Below the pieces are notes generated by a model. It ran no database searches, was not told the DNA's origin, and saw only the letters and a program-made list of their open reading frames with translations. Positions 44,951 to 52,716 of a DNA stretch of 64,000 nt are shown one piece after another. The DNA is from Bradyrhizobium sp. 21 (GTDB lineage Bacteria > Pseudomonadota > Alphaproteobacteria > Rhizobiales > Xanthobacteraceae): NCBI RefSeq assembly GCF_023073335.1, contig NZ_JADPJG010000023.1, forward strand, positions 766 through 64,765. The letters run 5' to 3'. The position numbers and the translations under genes were made by a program. The first letter of the stretch is position 1. Every line of letters starts with the position of its first letter.

Positions 44951-45514
44951 ATGACTGTTGCACTCCATCCCTCGATCGATAACGGCCTCAAACAGGGCAG
45001 CGGCAGCTTTGCCGGCGGCACGCTCGCCTGCAAATGCGCGGACCACAAGGTCAAGGTCGCGGTGAAGGGCGACGTCGCCCACAACCACGCCTGCGGCTGC
45101 ACCAAGTGCTGGAAGCCGCAAGGCGCGATGTTCTCGGTTGTCGCCGTGGTGCCACGCCAGAACGTCAGCGTGCTCGAGAACGGCGACAAGCTCCAGATCG
45201 TCGACCCCTCGGCGGTAATCCAGCGCCACGCCTGCAAGGCCTGCGGCACGCACATGTACGGCCGCATCGAGAACAAGGACCATCCGTTCTACGGCCTCGA
45301 CTTCATCCACGCCGAACTGTTCCAGGAGCAGGGCTCGGCGGCACCGCAATTCGCCGCCTTCGTCTCCTCCGTGATCGAAGCGGGCGTGAAGCCGGAGCAG
45401 ATGGCCGGCGTACGGGCCCGATTCAAGGAACTCGGGCTCGAGCCCTATGACTGCTTGTCGCCGGCGCTGATGGACGCGATCGCGACCCACGTGGCGAAGG
45501 CCAAAGCCGCCTGA
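44951..45514 (+). CDS. gfa: Gfa, S-(hydroxymethyl)glutathione synthase
   Basis: A 187-residue zinc protein that speeds the joining of formaldehyde and glutathione. The zinc cysteines are in TLACKCADHKVKV, HACGCTKCWKPQGAMF and RHACKACGTHMYG, the complete family set. KEDHPFYGLDFIHAELF-like wording (KDHPFYGLDFIHAELF) also fits. AAGGAGG precedes the ATG at 44951. It is the last gene of the xoxF operon, and a strong hairpin follows. Confidence 0.95.
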   Translation: MTVALHPSIDNGLKQGSGSFAGGTLACKCADHKVKVAVKGDVAHNHACGCTKCWKPQGAMFSVVAVVPRQNVSVLENGDKLQIVDPSAVIQRHACKACGTHMYGRIENKDHPFYGLDFIHAELFQEQGSAAPQFAAFVSSVIEAGVKPEQMAGVRARFKELGLEPYDCLSPALMDAIATHVAKAKAA

Positions 45515-45540
45515 GCAAGGCCGCCTGACGTTTGCCGCGC

Positions 45541-45583
45541 CCCGTCCGCTCGCTGGTTCCCCACCGCCAGCGAACCGGACGGG
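45541..45583 (+). terminator. Hairpin closing the xoxF-gfa operon
   Basis: Outer stem CCCGTCCG / CGGACGGG and inner stem TCGCTGG / CCAGCGA, with one mismatch between them, start 27 bases after the gfa stop. There is no T run, so it may protect the mRNA end rather than terminate alone. Confidence 0.55.
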
Positions 45584-45748
45584 TCCGGCCCCGGGACAAT
45601 CGCGGCGATGCCGCCGCTTCTCGACTCTGCGTATGCGAGGGCCGCCCGCTCCCTCAGTCCTGGTCTCTGAATGACTGCGCAGGGCCGCCGGCTTCCTGCT
45701 TGAAGTCCGGGAGCCTTGCGTTTCTCCCTCCCTCGACTGAGGCATCCT

Positions 45749-45789
45749 GCTTCGTCCGCACCAGTTCTTCTGGCGGACGAAGCTTTTTT
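45749..45789 (+). terminator. Rho-independent terminator downstream of gfa
   Basis: GCTTCGTCCGC and GCGGACGAAGC pair perfectly, extended by CCAG/CTGG inside, and are followed directly by six T residues. The orientation is plus-strand. No gene ends just before it, so the transcript that stops here is either the long gfa tail or an unannotated small RNA. Confidence 0.75.
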
Positions 45790-46132
45790 CGTTGCAGCCC
45801 CAATTTGCGGACGCGCGAGGCGCGTGGCGTGATGTCGCGCCCTGCTTTTGACAAACCGCCGATGCAATCTTTTCCCGATGAGAACACTCGGCTGTGAACG
45901 CTGGGCCGGCGCGATCTCTGCTACGGTCACGTCGTCACGATGCCGCGAAGTTCAATCAAAAAAGAACAACACGGGAGGTATCGAGCACATCCAGACATCG
46001 CCATTGGCGTTCCTGCTGCCCTCCGGGATTTGCCCGCGCGGGATGACGGCAGGCATGCGGCGAGACGAGGTCAATCATCGCCGATACACATCGGCAATTT
46101 GAATTCATGCTTATGAAGAGCGAGGGACGATC

Positions 46133-46585
46133 ATGATCAAGGTGAAGATCAACGGCCAGGAACAGAGCTGGGACGGCGACCCGGATCTCCCGCTACTCTG
46201 GTTCCTGCGCGACGAGGCCGGGCTGACCGGCACCAAATTCGGCTGTGGCCAGGCCCTGTGCGGCGCTTGCACGGTCATCGTCGACAAGGAAGCCGTGCGC
46301 TCCTGCATCACGTCGATCAACGACGTCGCCGGCCGCGAGGTGACGACGATCGAGGGACTGCATCCGAACGGCGATCACCCCGTGCAGAAGGCCTGGCGCC
46401 AGGTCAACGTGCCCCAATGCGGCTTCTGCCAGGCGGGCCAGATCATGCAGGCGGCTGCGCTCTTGATGGACAACCCGAAGCCGTCGCACGACCAGATCCG
46501 CGAAGCGATGTCCGGCAACATCTGCCGCTGCGGCTGCTACCAGCGCATTGAGAACGCGGTCCATCTCGCATCGACGGGAGTGTGA
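46133..46585 (+). CDS. [2Fe-2S] subunit of a molybdenum hydroxylase
   Basis: A 150-residue protein with the two iron-sulfur clusters of the xanthine-oxidase family small subunit. The plant-ferredoxin-type cluster is bound by Cys38, Cys43, Cys46 and Cys58 (FGCGQALCGACTVIV and RSCITS) and the second by Cys96, Cys99, Cys131 and Cys133 (QCGFCQAG, NICRCGCYQ). It transfers electrons from the molybdenum site of the next gene product. Two bases separate the genes. It resembles IorA of isoquinoline oxidoreductase. Confidence 0.92.
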   Translation: MIKVKINGQEQSWDGDPDLPLLWFLRDEAGLTGTKFGCGQALCGACTVIVDKEAVRSCITSINDVAGREVTTIEGLHPNGDHPVQKAWRQVNVPQCGFCQAGQIMQAAALLMDNPKPSHDQIREAMSGNICRCGCYQRIENAVHLASTGV

Positions 46586-46586
46586 C

Positions 46587-48899
46587 ATGAATTTCATCGA
46601 GAATCCGACGAAGCTTCGTGGCTTCGAAAAGCCCATCAAGGTCGAGAAGGTCTCGCGCCGCAGCATCCTCAAGGGGCTCGGCATCACCGGCGGCTTCGTG
46701 CTCGCCGCCCCCGTGATGTCGCGCCAGGCGTTCGCCTATGAGACCGGCGCCGGCAAGATGCCGCATGGCGTCGTGGTCGATCCGCGCGTGTTCGTCGCGA
46801 TCGCGCCCGACGGCACCGTCACCATCCTCGCCCACCGCGCCGAGATGGGCACCGGCGTGCGCACCAGCCTGCCGCTGATCGTGGCCGAGGAGATGGAGGC
46901 CGACTGGGCCAAGGTCAAGGTACAGCAGGCCCATGGCGACGAGGTCAAGTTCGGCAACCAGGACACCGACGGCTCGCGCAGCACACGGCATTATCTGATG
47001 CCGATGCGCCAGATCGGCGCCTCCGCGCGCACCATGCTGGAACAGGCCGCGGCCAAGCGCTGGGGCGTGCCGGCGACCGAGGTGAAAGCCGTCAATCACG
47101 AGGTCGTCCATAGCGCCACCAGCCGCAAGCTCGGCTTCGGCGAACTCGCAGCCGACGCCGCCAAGGAATCGGTGCCGAGCATCGAAGGCCTCAAGCTGAA
47201 AGACCCCAAGGACTTCCGCTATCTCGGCAAGGGCCAGGTCGGCATCGTCGATCTCCACGACATCACCACCGGCAAGGCGCGCTACGGCGCCGATGTGCGT
47301 TTGCCCGGCATGAAATATGCCGTGATCGCGCGCCCGCCGGTAACAGGCGGCAAGCTGGTCTCGTTCGATTCGGACGCGGCGCTGAAGGTCCCGGGCGTCG
47401 AGAAGGTGATGCAGGTGCGCGGTTGGCCGTGGCCGTCGAAATTCCAGCCGCTCGGCGGCGTCGCCGTGATCGCGCGCAACACCGGTGCGGCGATCAAGGG
47501 CCGCGACGCGCTGAAGCTGACCTGGGACGACGGCGCCAACGGCAAATACGACTCCGTCGCCTACCGCAAGGAGCTCGAGGAAGCCTCGCGAAAACCGGGC
47601 CTCGTCGTGCGCCAGGAAGGCGACGCCGACGCTGCCCTGAAGGGCGCCGACAAGATCATCGTTGGCGAATATTATCTGCCGCACCTCGCCCATGTCAGCA
47701 TGGAGCCGCCGGTGGCGGTCGCCGACGTCAAGGGTGACAAGGCGGAGATCTGGGCGCCGGTGCAGAGCCCGGGCGGCACGCGCGAGGACGTCGCAAAGAC
47801 CCTCGGCATTCCCGAGGGCAATGTCACGGTCAACGTCACCCTGCTCGGCGGCGGTTTCGGCCGCAAGTCGAAATGCGATTTCGCGCTCGAGGCCGCGCTG
47901 CTGTCGAAGGAGCTCGGCGCGCCCGTCAAGGTGCAGTGGACGCGTGAGGACGACGTCCGCCACGACTTCCTGCACACCGTTTCGGTCGAGCGGATCGAGG
48001 CGGGGCTCGACAAGAGCGGCAAGGTGGTCGCCTGGCGCCATCGCAGCGTGGCGCCCAGCATCGCCTCGACTTTCGCCGCGGGTGCAAAGCACGAGGCGCC
48101 CTTCGAGCTCGGCATGGGCCTCGTCGACATGCCGTTCGAGATCGCCAACATCTCTTGCGAGAACCCGGAAGCCGCGGCGTTTACCCGCATCGGCTGGTTC
48201 CGCTCGGTCTCGAACATCCCGCGCGCCTTCGCGGTACAGTCGATGGTCGGCGAGATCGCAGCAGCGACCGGCCGCGACCAGAAGGAGACGCTGCTCGCGC
48301 TGATCGGCAGCCCGCGCATCGTCAAGCCGGCGGTGAAGGACATGTGGAACTACGGCGAGCCCCTCGACAGCTACCCGATCGACACCGCGCGCCTGCGCAA
48401 GGTGGTCGAGCTGGTCGCCGAGAAGGGCGAATGGGGGCGTCAGGTACCCAAGGGCCATGGCCTCGGCATCGCCGTGCACCGCAGCTTCGTCAGCTACATC
48501 GCGACCATCGTCGAGGTAGCCGTCGACGACAAGGGCAAGCTGACGGTGCCGCGGGTCGACACCGCGATCGACTGCGGCACCTATGTCAACCCGGAGCGCA
48601 TCGCCTCGCAGATCGAGGGCGCGGCGATCATGGGCCTGAGCCTCGCCAAATACGGCGAGATCAGCTTCAAGGACGGCAAGGTGGAGCAGAAGAACTTTGA
48701 CGACTTCCAGGTCCTCAGGATGGATGAATCCCCTGTGGTCACCAATGTCTACATCGTGCCGCCTGGACCCGACACGCCGCCGAGCGGCGTCGGCGAGCCC
48801 GGCGTCCCGCCGTTCGCGCCGGCGCTGATGAACGCCATCTTCGCGGCGACCGGAAAGCGCATCCGCAGCCTTCCGCTCGGCAAGCAATTGGAGGCGTGA
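46587..48899 (+). CDS. Molybdopterin subunit of a Tat-exported aldehyde oxidoreductase (IorB-like)
   Basis: A 770-residue large subunit of the xanthine dehydrogenase family. A Tat signal (SRRSILKGLGITGGFVLAAP) lies at about residues 22-41, so the holoenzyme is moved folded to the periplasm. Cofactor-binding blocks include LLGGGFGRKSKCDFALEAAL, QSPGGTREDV and the C-terminal GVGEPGVPPFAPALMNAIFA with the catalytic Glu. No FAD subunit is present, as in IorAB-type enzymes. The substrate could be an aldehyde made by the quinoprotein dehydrogenases; this is inferred from location. Confidence 0.9.
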   Translation: MNFIENPTKLRGFEKPIKVEKVSRRSILKGLGITGGFVLAAPVMSRQAFAYETGAGKMPHGVVVDPRVFVAIAPDGTVTILAHRAEMGTGVRTSLPLIVAEEMEADWAKVKVQQAHGDEVKFGNQDTDGSRSTRHYLMPMRQIGASARTMLEQAAAKRWGVPATEVKAVNHEVVHSATSRKLGFGELAADAAKESVPSIEGLKLKDPKDFRYLGKGQVGIVDLHDITTGKARYGADVRLPGMKYAVIARPPVTGGKLVSFDSDAALKVPGVEKVMQVRGWPWPSKFQPLGGVAVIARNTGAAIKGRDALKLTWDDGANGKYDSVAYRKELEEASRKPGLVVRQEGDADAALKGADKIIVGEYYLPHLAHVSMEPPVAVADVKGDKAEIWAPVQSPGGTREDVAKTLGIPEGNVTVNVTLLGGGFGRKSKCDFALEAALLSKELGAPVKVQWTREDDVRHDFLHTVSVERIEAGLDKSGKVVAWRHRSVAPSIASTFAAGAKHEAPFELGMGLVDMPFEIANISCENPEAAAFTRIGWFRSVSNIPRAFAVQSMVGEIAAATGRDQKETLLALIGSPRIVKPAVKDMWNYGEPLDSYPIDTARLRKVVELVAEKGEWGRQVPKGHGLGIAVHRSFVSYIATIVEVAVDDKGKLTVPRVDTAIDCGTYVNPERIASQIEGAAIMGLSLAKYGEISFKDGKVEQKNFDDFQVLRMDESPVVTNVYIVPPGPDTPPSGVGEPGVPPFAPALMNAIFAATGKRIRSLPLGKQLEA

Positions 48900-48956
48900 G
48901 CGGCGGAACATAAGACGGCTCCGCGTCGTTTCCATCGATCTGACAGGAGCAGATCG

Positions 48957-49217
48957 ATGACCCATATCTCAAAGGCGCTCGCAGTCTCATTGCTGTCGAG
49001 CGCCTTTCTTTTGACGGCCACTGGCGCATACGCACAGAGCAACGCCACGCCGCCGACAACGGCGACGCGCCCCAGCACGCCGGACCAGAACTCCCTGCCC
49101 AACGCCAATGCCACGCCGCCCTCGACCACCCAGACCACCGGGCAGCACAATCCCGATCCCAAGGTTCGCGAGATGAATCAGAAGGAAAAGGACAAGGTCG
49201 AGCGCGAGGGGAAGTAG
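48957..49217 (+). CDS. Small exported Thr/Pro/Asn-rich protein
   Basis: An 86-residue protein with a signal peptide ending GAYAQ and a disordered mature part (NATPPTTATRPSTPDQNSLP, NANATPPSTT), ending in a charged helix (REMNQKEKDKVEREGK). CAGGAGCAG precedes the ATG. The composition suggests an unstructured periplasmic protein. It follows the hydroxylase by ~60 bases. The function is unknown. Confidence 0.6.
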   Translation: MTHISKALAVSLLSSAFLLTATGAYAQSNATPPTTATRPSTPDQNSLPNANATPPSTTQTTGQHNPDPKVREMNQKEKDKVEREGK

Positions 49218-49241
49218 CAATCTGGCATTGCGCGCGAGCGC

Positions 49242-49330
49242 ATCGTCGTGGCCGGGCTTGTCCCGGCCATCAACGACCTTTGCTGTGACACGAAGACCGC
49301 GGATGCCCGTGACAGGCCGGGCATGACGAT
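49242..49330. repeat. Dispersed palindromic repeat of Bradyrhizobium type
   Basis: GGCCGGG-CTTGT-CCCGGCC forms an inner hairpin, and the outer ends ATCGTCGTG and GCATGACGAT also pair. The wording is that of a repeat family found between many genes in the genus. It lies between convergent genes. Confidence 0.7.
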
Positions 49331-49437
49331 CCTTCATGGACGCGCAGCAATCGTATCATCCAGGCAAAGTGCGGCGGACGTTGCCGCCCGCCGCATTGCC
49401 CCCTGACACTCCGCTTCTTTCGATCCGCCAGCGGAGC

Positions 49438-51162
49438 CTATTTCTTCAGCGCGAACACCCAGATCACGCCGCCCTGCGGCACGTTGGCTTCGATACCGAT
49501 ATTGTTGGTCACGAGTGCATCCTGGATGCGCTGCGCATCCACGCCCCACCCCGACTGGATCGCGATGTATTGCGTGCCGTCGATCTCATAGGATGACGGC
49601 ATGCCCATGATGCCGGAGTTGGTCTTCTGCTCCCACAACAGTTCGCCGGTCTTGGCGTGGAAGGCACGGAAGTTGCGGTCGTTGGTGCCGCCGACGAAGA
49701 CGAGATCGCCCGCGGTCGCGGTCACCGAGCCGAACAGCTGCGATTTCGGGAAGTCGTGCTGCCACACCTTCTTGCCGGTGGCCGGATCCCAAGCCTGAAG
49801 CTCGCCGAAATGATCCGCGCCGGGCTTGGTCTTCAGGCCGATGTCCTCCGGCTTGGTGCCGAGCCAGAGCTCGCCGGGCTTGAGCGGAAGCTTCTCGCCG
49901 GTAAACCCGCCGCAGAAGTTTTCGTTGGCGGGCACATAGACGAGGCCGGTCTTCTGGCTGTAGGCCGCCGAAGGCCAGTCCTTGCCGCCCCACAGCGACG
50001 GACAGAACTCCACGCGCTTGCCGACCACCGGCTTGTGTGCGAGATCGACGATCGGTTTGCCGTTCTCATCGATGCCCTTCCAGACGTCGGTTGCGACGAA
50101 CGGCCAGCCGGCGACATAGTTGATCTTGGTCGGCGTCCGCTCGAGCACCCAGAAGATCGCGTCGCGTCCGGGATGGACCAGGCTCTTGATGCTGCGGCCG
50201 TCGCGTTGCAGATCGATCAGCATCGGCGCCTCGACCTCGTCCCAATCCCAGGAATCGTTCTGGTGGTATTGGTGATAGGTCTTGATCTTGCCGTTGTTCG
50301 GATCGAGCGCGAGCACCGACGACGTGTAGAGATTGTCGCCGGCATGCATCTCGCCCGGCCAGGGTGCTGCGTTGCCGACACCCCAATAGATCGTCTTGGT
50401 TTCCTTGTCGTAATTGCCGGTCATCCAGGCCGAGCCGCCGCCGTTCTTCCAATCGTCGCCCTGCCAGGTGTCGTGCCCGGGCTCGCCCTCGCCGGGAATG
50501 GTGTAGGTCCGCCACAGCTCCTTGCCGTCCTTGGCATCATAGGCGACGACATAGCCGCGCACGCCGAACTCGCCGCCGGAGCCGCCGACAATGACCTTGC
50601 CGTCGACGATCAGCGGCATCAGGGTCATGTACTGGCCCTTCTTGTAGTCCTGCACCTTGGTGTCCCACACCACCTTGCCGGTCTTGGCGTCGAGCGCCAC
50701 GACATGATCGTCGGTGGTGGCGAGATAGAGCTTGTCCTCCCAGAGGCCGACGCCGCGGCTGGTCGGATGCAACTGGAAGAGATCATCGGGGAGCTGCCGC
50801 TTGTAGCGCCAATATTCGTCGCCGGTCTTGGCGTTCAGCGCGATCACCTGACCCATCGGGGTCGCCACGAACATGACGCCGTTGTTGACGATCGGCGGCG
50901 CCTCGTGGCCCTCGACGACGCCGGTGGCGAAGGTCCAGACCGGCGTGAGATTTTTTACGTTAGAGGTGTTGATCTGGTCGAGCGGGCTGTAGCCCTGCCC
51001 GTCATAGGTGCGCCGATAGAGCATCCAATTGCTGGGTTCCGGATTCTCCAGGCGCTGCTGGGTGACAGGCGCGTAGGTTTCGATCGGTCCGGCGATCGCG
51101 GCGGTCGAGGCAAGACAGGTGAAGGCGACAAAGCCGGACAGGTACCATTGCTTCCTGGTCAT
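49438..51162 (-). CDS. PQQ-dependent dehydrogenase, divergent lanthanide-type without vicinal disulfide
   Basis: A 574-residue exported quinoprotein. Metal ligands are Glu198 (GGEFG), Asn264 (GVGNAA) and Asp306 in SWDWDEVEAP with Asp308, the extra lanthanide-type Asp. At the position of the adjacent cysteines near PQQ it has HPTSRGVG, so that disulfide is missing. The Trp-docking repeats (AYDAKDGKELWRTY, ALDAKTGKVVWDT, AWDPATGKKVWQHD) are intact. GGGGAAC precedes the ATG. A Rieske protein gene lies directly upstream on the same strand, which suggests an uncommon electron partner. The substrate is unknown, perhaps not methanol. Confidence 0.88.
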   Translation of the reverse strand: MTRKQWYLSGFVAFTCLASTAAIAGPIETYAPVTQQRLENPEPSNWMLYRRTYDGQGYSPLDQINTSNVKNLTPVWTFATGVVEGHEAPPIVNNGVMFVATPMGQVIALNAKTGDEYWRYKRQLPDDLFQLHPTSRGVGLWEDKLYLATTDDHVVALDAKTGKVVWDTKVQDYKKGQYMTLMPLIVDGKVIVGGSGGEFGVRGYVVAYDAKDGKELWRTYTIPGEGEPGHDTWQGDDWKNGGGSAWMTGNYDKETKTIYWGVGNAAPWPGEMHAGDNLYTSSVLALDPNNGKIKTYHQYHQNDSWDWDEVEAPMLIDLQRDGRSIKSLVHPGRDAIFWVLERTPTKINYVAGWPFVATDVWKGIDENGKPIVDLAHKPVVGKRVEFCPSLWGGKDWPSAAYSQKTGLVYVPANENFCGGFTGEKLPLKPGELWLGTKPEDIGLKTKPGADHFGELQAWDPATGKKVWQHDFPKSQLFGSVTATAGDLVFVGGTNDRNFRAFHAKTGELLWEQKTNSGIMGMPSSYEIDGTQYIAIQSGWGVDAQRIQDALVTNNIGIEANVPQGGVIWVFALKK

Positions 51163-51184
51163 GAACGTTCCCCTTTTTCATTCG

Positions 51185-51220
51185 TTTGAATTCTTGTTTG
51201 AATTCTTGTCTTAATTCTTG
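51185..51220. repeat. Three 12-bp tandem repeats before a PQQ dehydrogenase gene
   Basis: TTTGAATTCTTG is repeated twice, followed by TCTTAATTCTTG. The array lies in the spacer between the Rieske gene and the PQQ dehydrogenase gene, about 23-58 bases before the latter's start. Confidence 0.75.
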
Positions 51221-51285
51221 TCGTTCGTCCCGTCGTCCGCCCCTCGGCGGATGCGGCCTTTCGTAACGCGGGCACATCCCGCACG

Positions 51286-51939
51286 TCATCCTGGCTGCAC
51301 GCCACCTACCTTTCCGAGAAAGTTGCCCGCGACGCTGAGCGAGCCGTCAGCGAGCGCCAGCGGCAGCGCGGCGAGCCGTCGCGGCGCCGGCCCGAACACG
51401 ACTTGCGCGCCCGCGCGAGGATCGTATTCGGAGTTGTGGCACATGCACTTCAACACCTCCTTGTCGCCGACATCGCTCTTCATCCAGGCGGTGACGGGAC
51501 AGCCGGCGTGCGAGCAGATTGCCGAATAGGCGACGATGCCGTCGACGGCACGTGCTTTCGTCTGCTCGTCGAACTCGGCGGGATCGAGCCGGATGATCAG
51601 GATCTCATTGAGGCGCGAGGCGCTGCGCACCACCGACGTCTTCGGATCCTTCGGCCAGGCATGCACCGGCGGTCCACCCACCGACAAATCGGCTGCGGCA
51701 ATGGGCTTCCCTTCCCGATCTCCCTCGGAGAAGACGAGCAGATCACCCTTCTGCGGCCGCTCATCCGCGCCAGGCGGATCCTCGCCGGCATGCACTTGCG
51801 TCGAACAACCAAGACAGGCGGTGGTCGCGAGCGCGCCAAGCAGAAGCGTTCGCCGCGTCTGCTCTGTGCCCGCGTCGATTTCAGGTTCCGCGGTGCTCTC
51901 GGAAGATGAGGTAGTGGTGTTGAACAATGCGCGCGACAT
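51286..51939 (-). CDS. Rieske [2Fe-2S] protein with Tat/lipoprotein-like signal
   Basis: A 217-residue protein. A signal with TRRTLLLGALATTACLGC looks like a Tat leader followed by a lipobox (TTAC), so it may be a membrane-anchored periplasmic lipoprotein. The Rieske ligands are Cys142 and His144 (ICSHAGCP) and Cys165 and His168 (KCMCHNSEYDP), with Cys147 and Cys167 able to form the usual disulfide. It resembles the cytochrome bc1 iron-sulfur subunit, but no cytochrome b or c1 genes adjoin. It lies upstream of a PQQ dehydrogenase. A GTG two codons earlier is possible. Confidence 0.85.
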   Translation of the reverse strand: MSRALFNTTTSSSESTAEPEIDAGTEQTRRTLLLGALATTACLGCSTQVHAGEDPPGADERPQKGDLLVFSEGDREGKPIAAADLSVGGPPVHAWPKDPKTSVVRSASRLNEILIIRLDPAEFDEQTKARAVDGIVAYSAICSHAGCPVTAWMKSDVGDKEVLKCMCHNSEYDPRAGAQVVFGPAPRRLAALPLALADGSLSVAGNFLGKVGGVQPG

Positions 51940-52183
51940 GCACACAGCAGGCGCTGGAACTCTGCCGAAAAAAAGGCGAAGAATTGGCGCCGCAGTGCAT
52001 CAATATGTCTTTACTCGCTTTGATTGAGCTGGAATGAACGCATTCAAACGCGTTTTTGCAATTTCAACGTCACACCGCGCGCTTCGCATGATGATTTTGC
52101 AGACCAGACCGATGATGTTGGAATTGGTGCGCCGCGCCATCGCGCGATGAGCTTGCGCATATCTCAGGCAGGCATTTTGTATG

Positions 52184-52648
52184 TCACGACCTGAGCACGT
52201 GACGCGGCGAAGCGATGCGGCCCGCGACGGTCGCCGACGCCATTTCAAAACTGTCGGCGATGCGGCGCGCCTTGTCGATGAAGAGAGCGGCCGCCGCGGG
52301 CGGGCAGATTTCGCGTGCGGTCTGTTCGAACAGATCGAGCCAGCGGTCGAAATGATCGCCGGCGAGGCTCAGCGGCATATGCGCCCGCATCGGCGAGCCA
52401 TGGTAACGGCCACTCATCAGCACGACCGAGGACCAGAAATCCCTGAGCTTGACGAGATGTTCGTCCCAATTTTGAACGATCGCGAACACCGGCCCCAGCA
52501 GCGCGTCCTCGCGCACGCGGCCGTAGAAGTTCGTGACGAGTTCCCCGATCATCTCTTCGGTGATCCCGGTGCGCTCGATCGCGTCCCGGGTCAGCAGGTT
52601 CCGCCGCGCGGCCGCCGCCTCGCGCTCTGCCTTCAGTCGATCCGACAT
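52184..52648 (-). CDS. Group III truncated haemoglobin
   Basis: A 154-residue globin. The proximal histidine region is FWSSVVLMSGRYHGSPMRAH (also HDFDRWLDLF nearby, seen as DHFDRWLDLFEQTAREICPP). The first part has TGITEEMIGELVTNFYGRVR and EDALLGPVFAIVQNWDEHL, the standard pattern of bacterial group III truncated haemoglobins. These bind oxygen or nitric oxide. The N-terminus is extended by ~18 charged residues. It lies about 70 bases after the 3-hydroxybutyryl-CoA dehydrogenase gene on the same strand. Confidence 0.88.
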   Translation of the reverse strand: MSDRLKAEREAAAARRNLLTRDAIERTGITEEMIGELVTNFYGRVREDALLGPVFAIVQNWDEHLVKLRDFWSSVVLMSGRYHGSPMRAHMPLSLAGDHFDRWLDLFEQTAREICPPAAAALFIDKARRIADSFEMASATVAGRIASPRHVLRS

Positions 52649-52716
52649 TCTTGCTGTCCGTTCCGTAGTGGGGGGCCGGGCGGCGGGTGCTGAACGCCCG
52701 CCGCCCGGCGCCAATA

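Larger units (their letters stand above)
45515..46132. other. 618-base intergenic region with two strong hairpins
   Basis: No protein gene is supported. A GC-rich hairpin follows gfa and a second hairpin with a T run lies 240 bases downstream. The sequence between could carry a short RNA or a long 3' untranslated part. The part after 45790 should contain the promoter of the molybdenum hydroxylase genes. Confidence 0.5.

Noticed and set aside
46443..48965. An 840-codon open frame on the minus strand opposite the molybdenum hydroxylase genes
   Set aside because: It is antisense to two genes with complete cofactor motifs. Its translation is Arg/Asp/His-rich without domains, as expected from high third-position GC.
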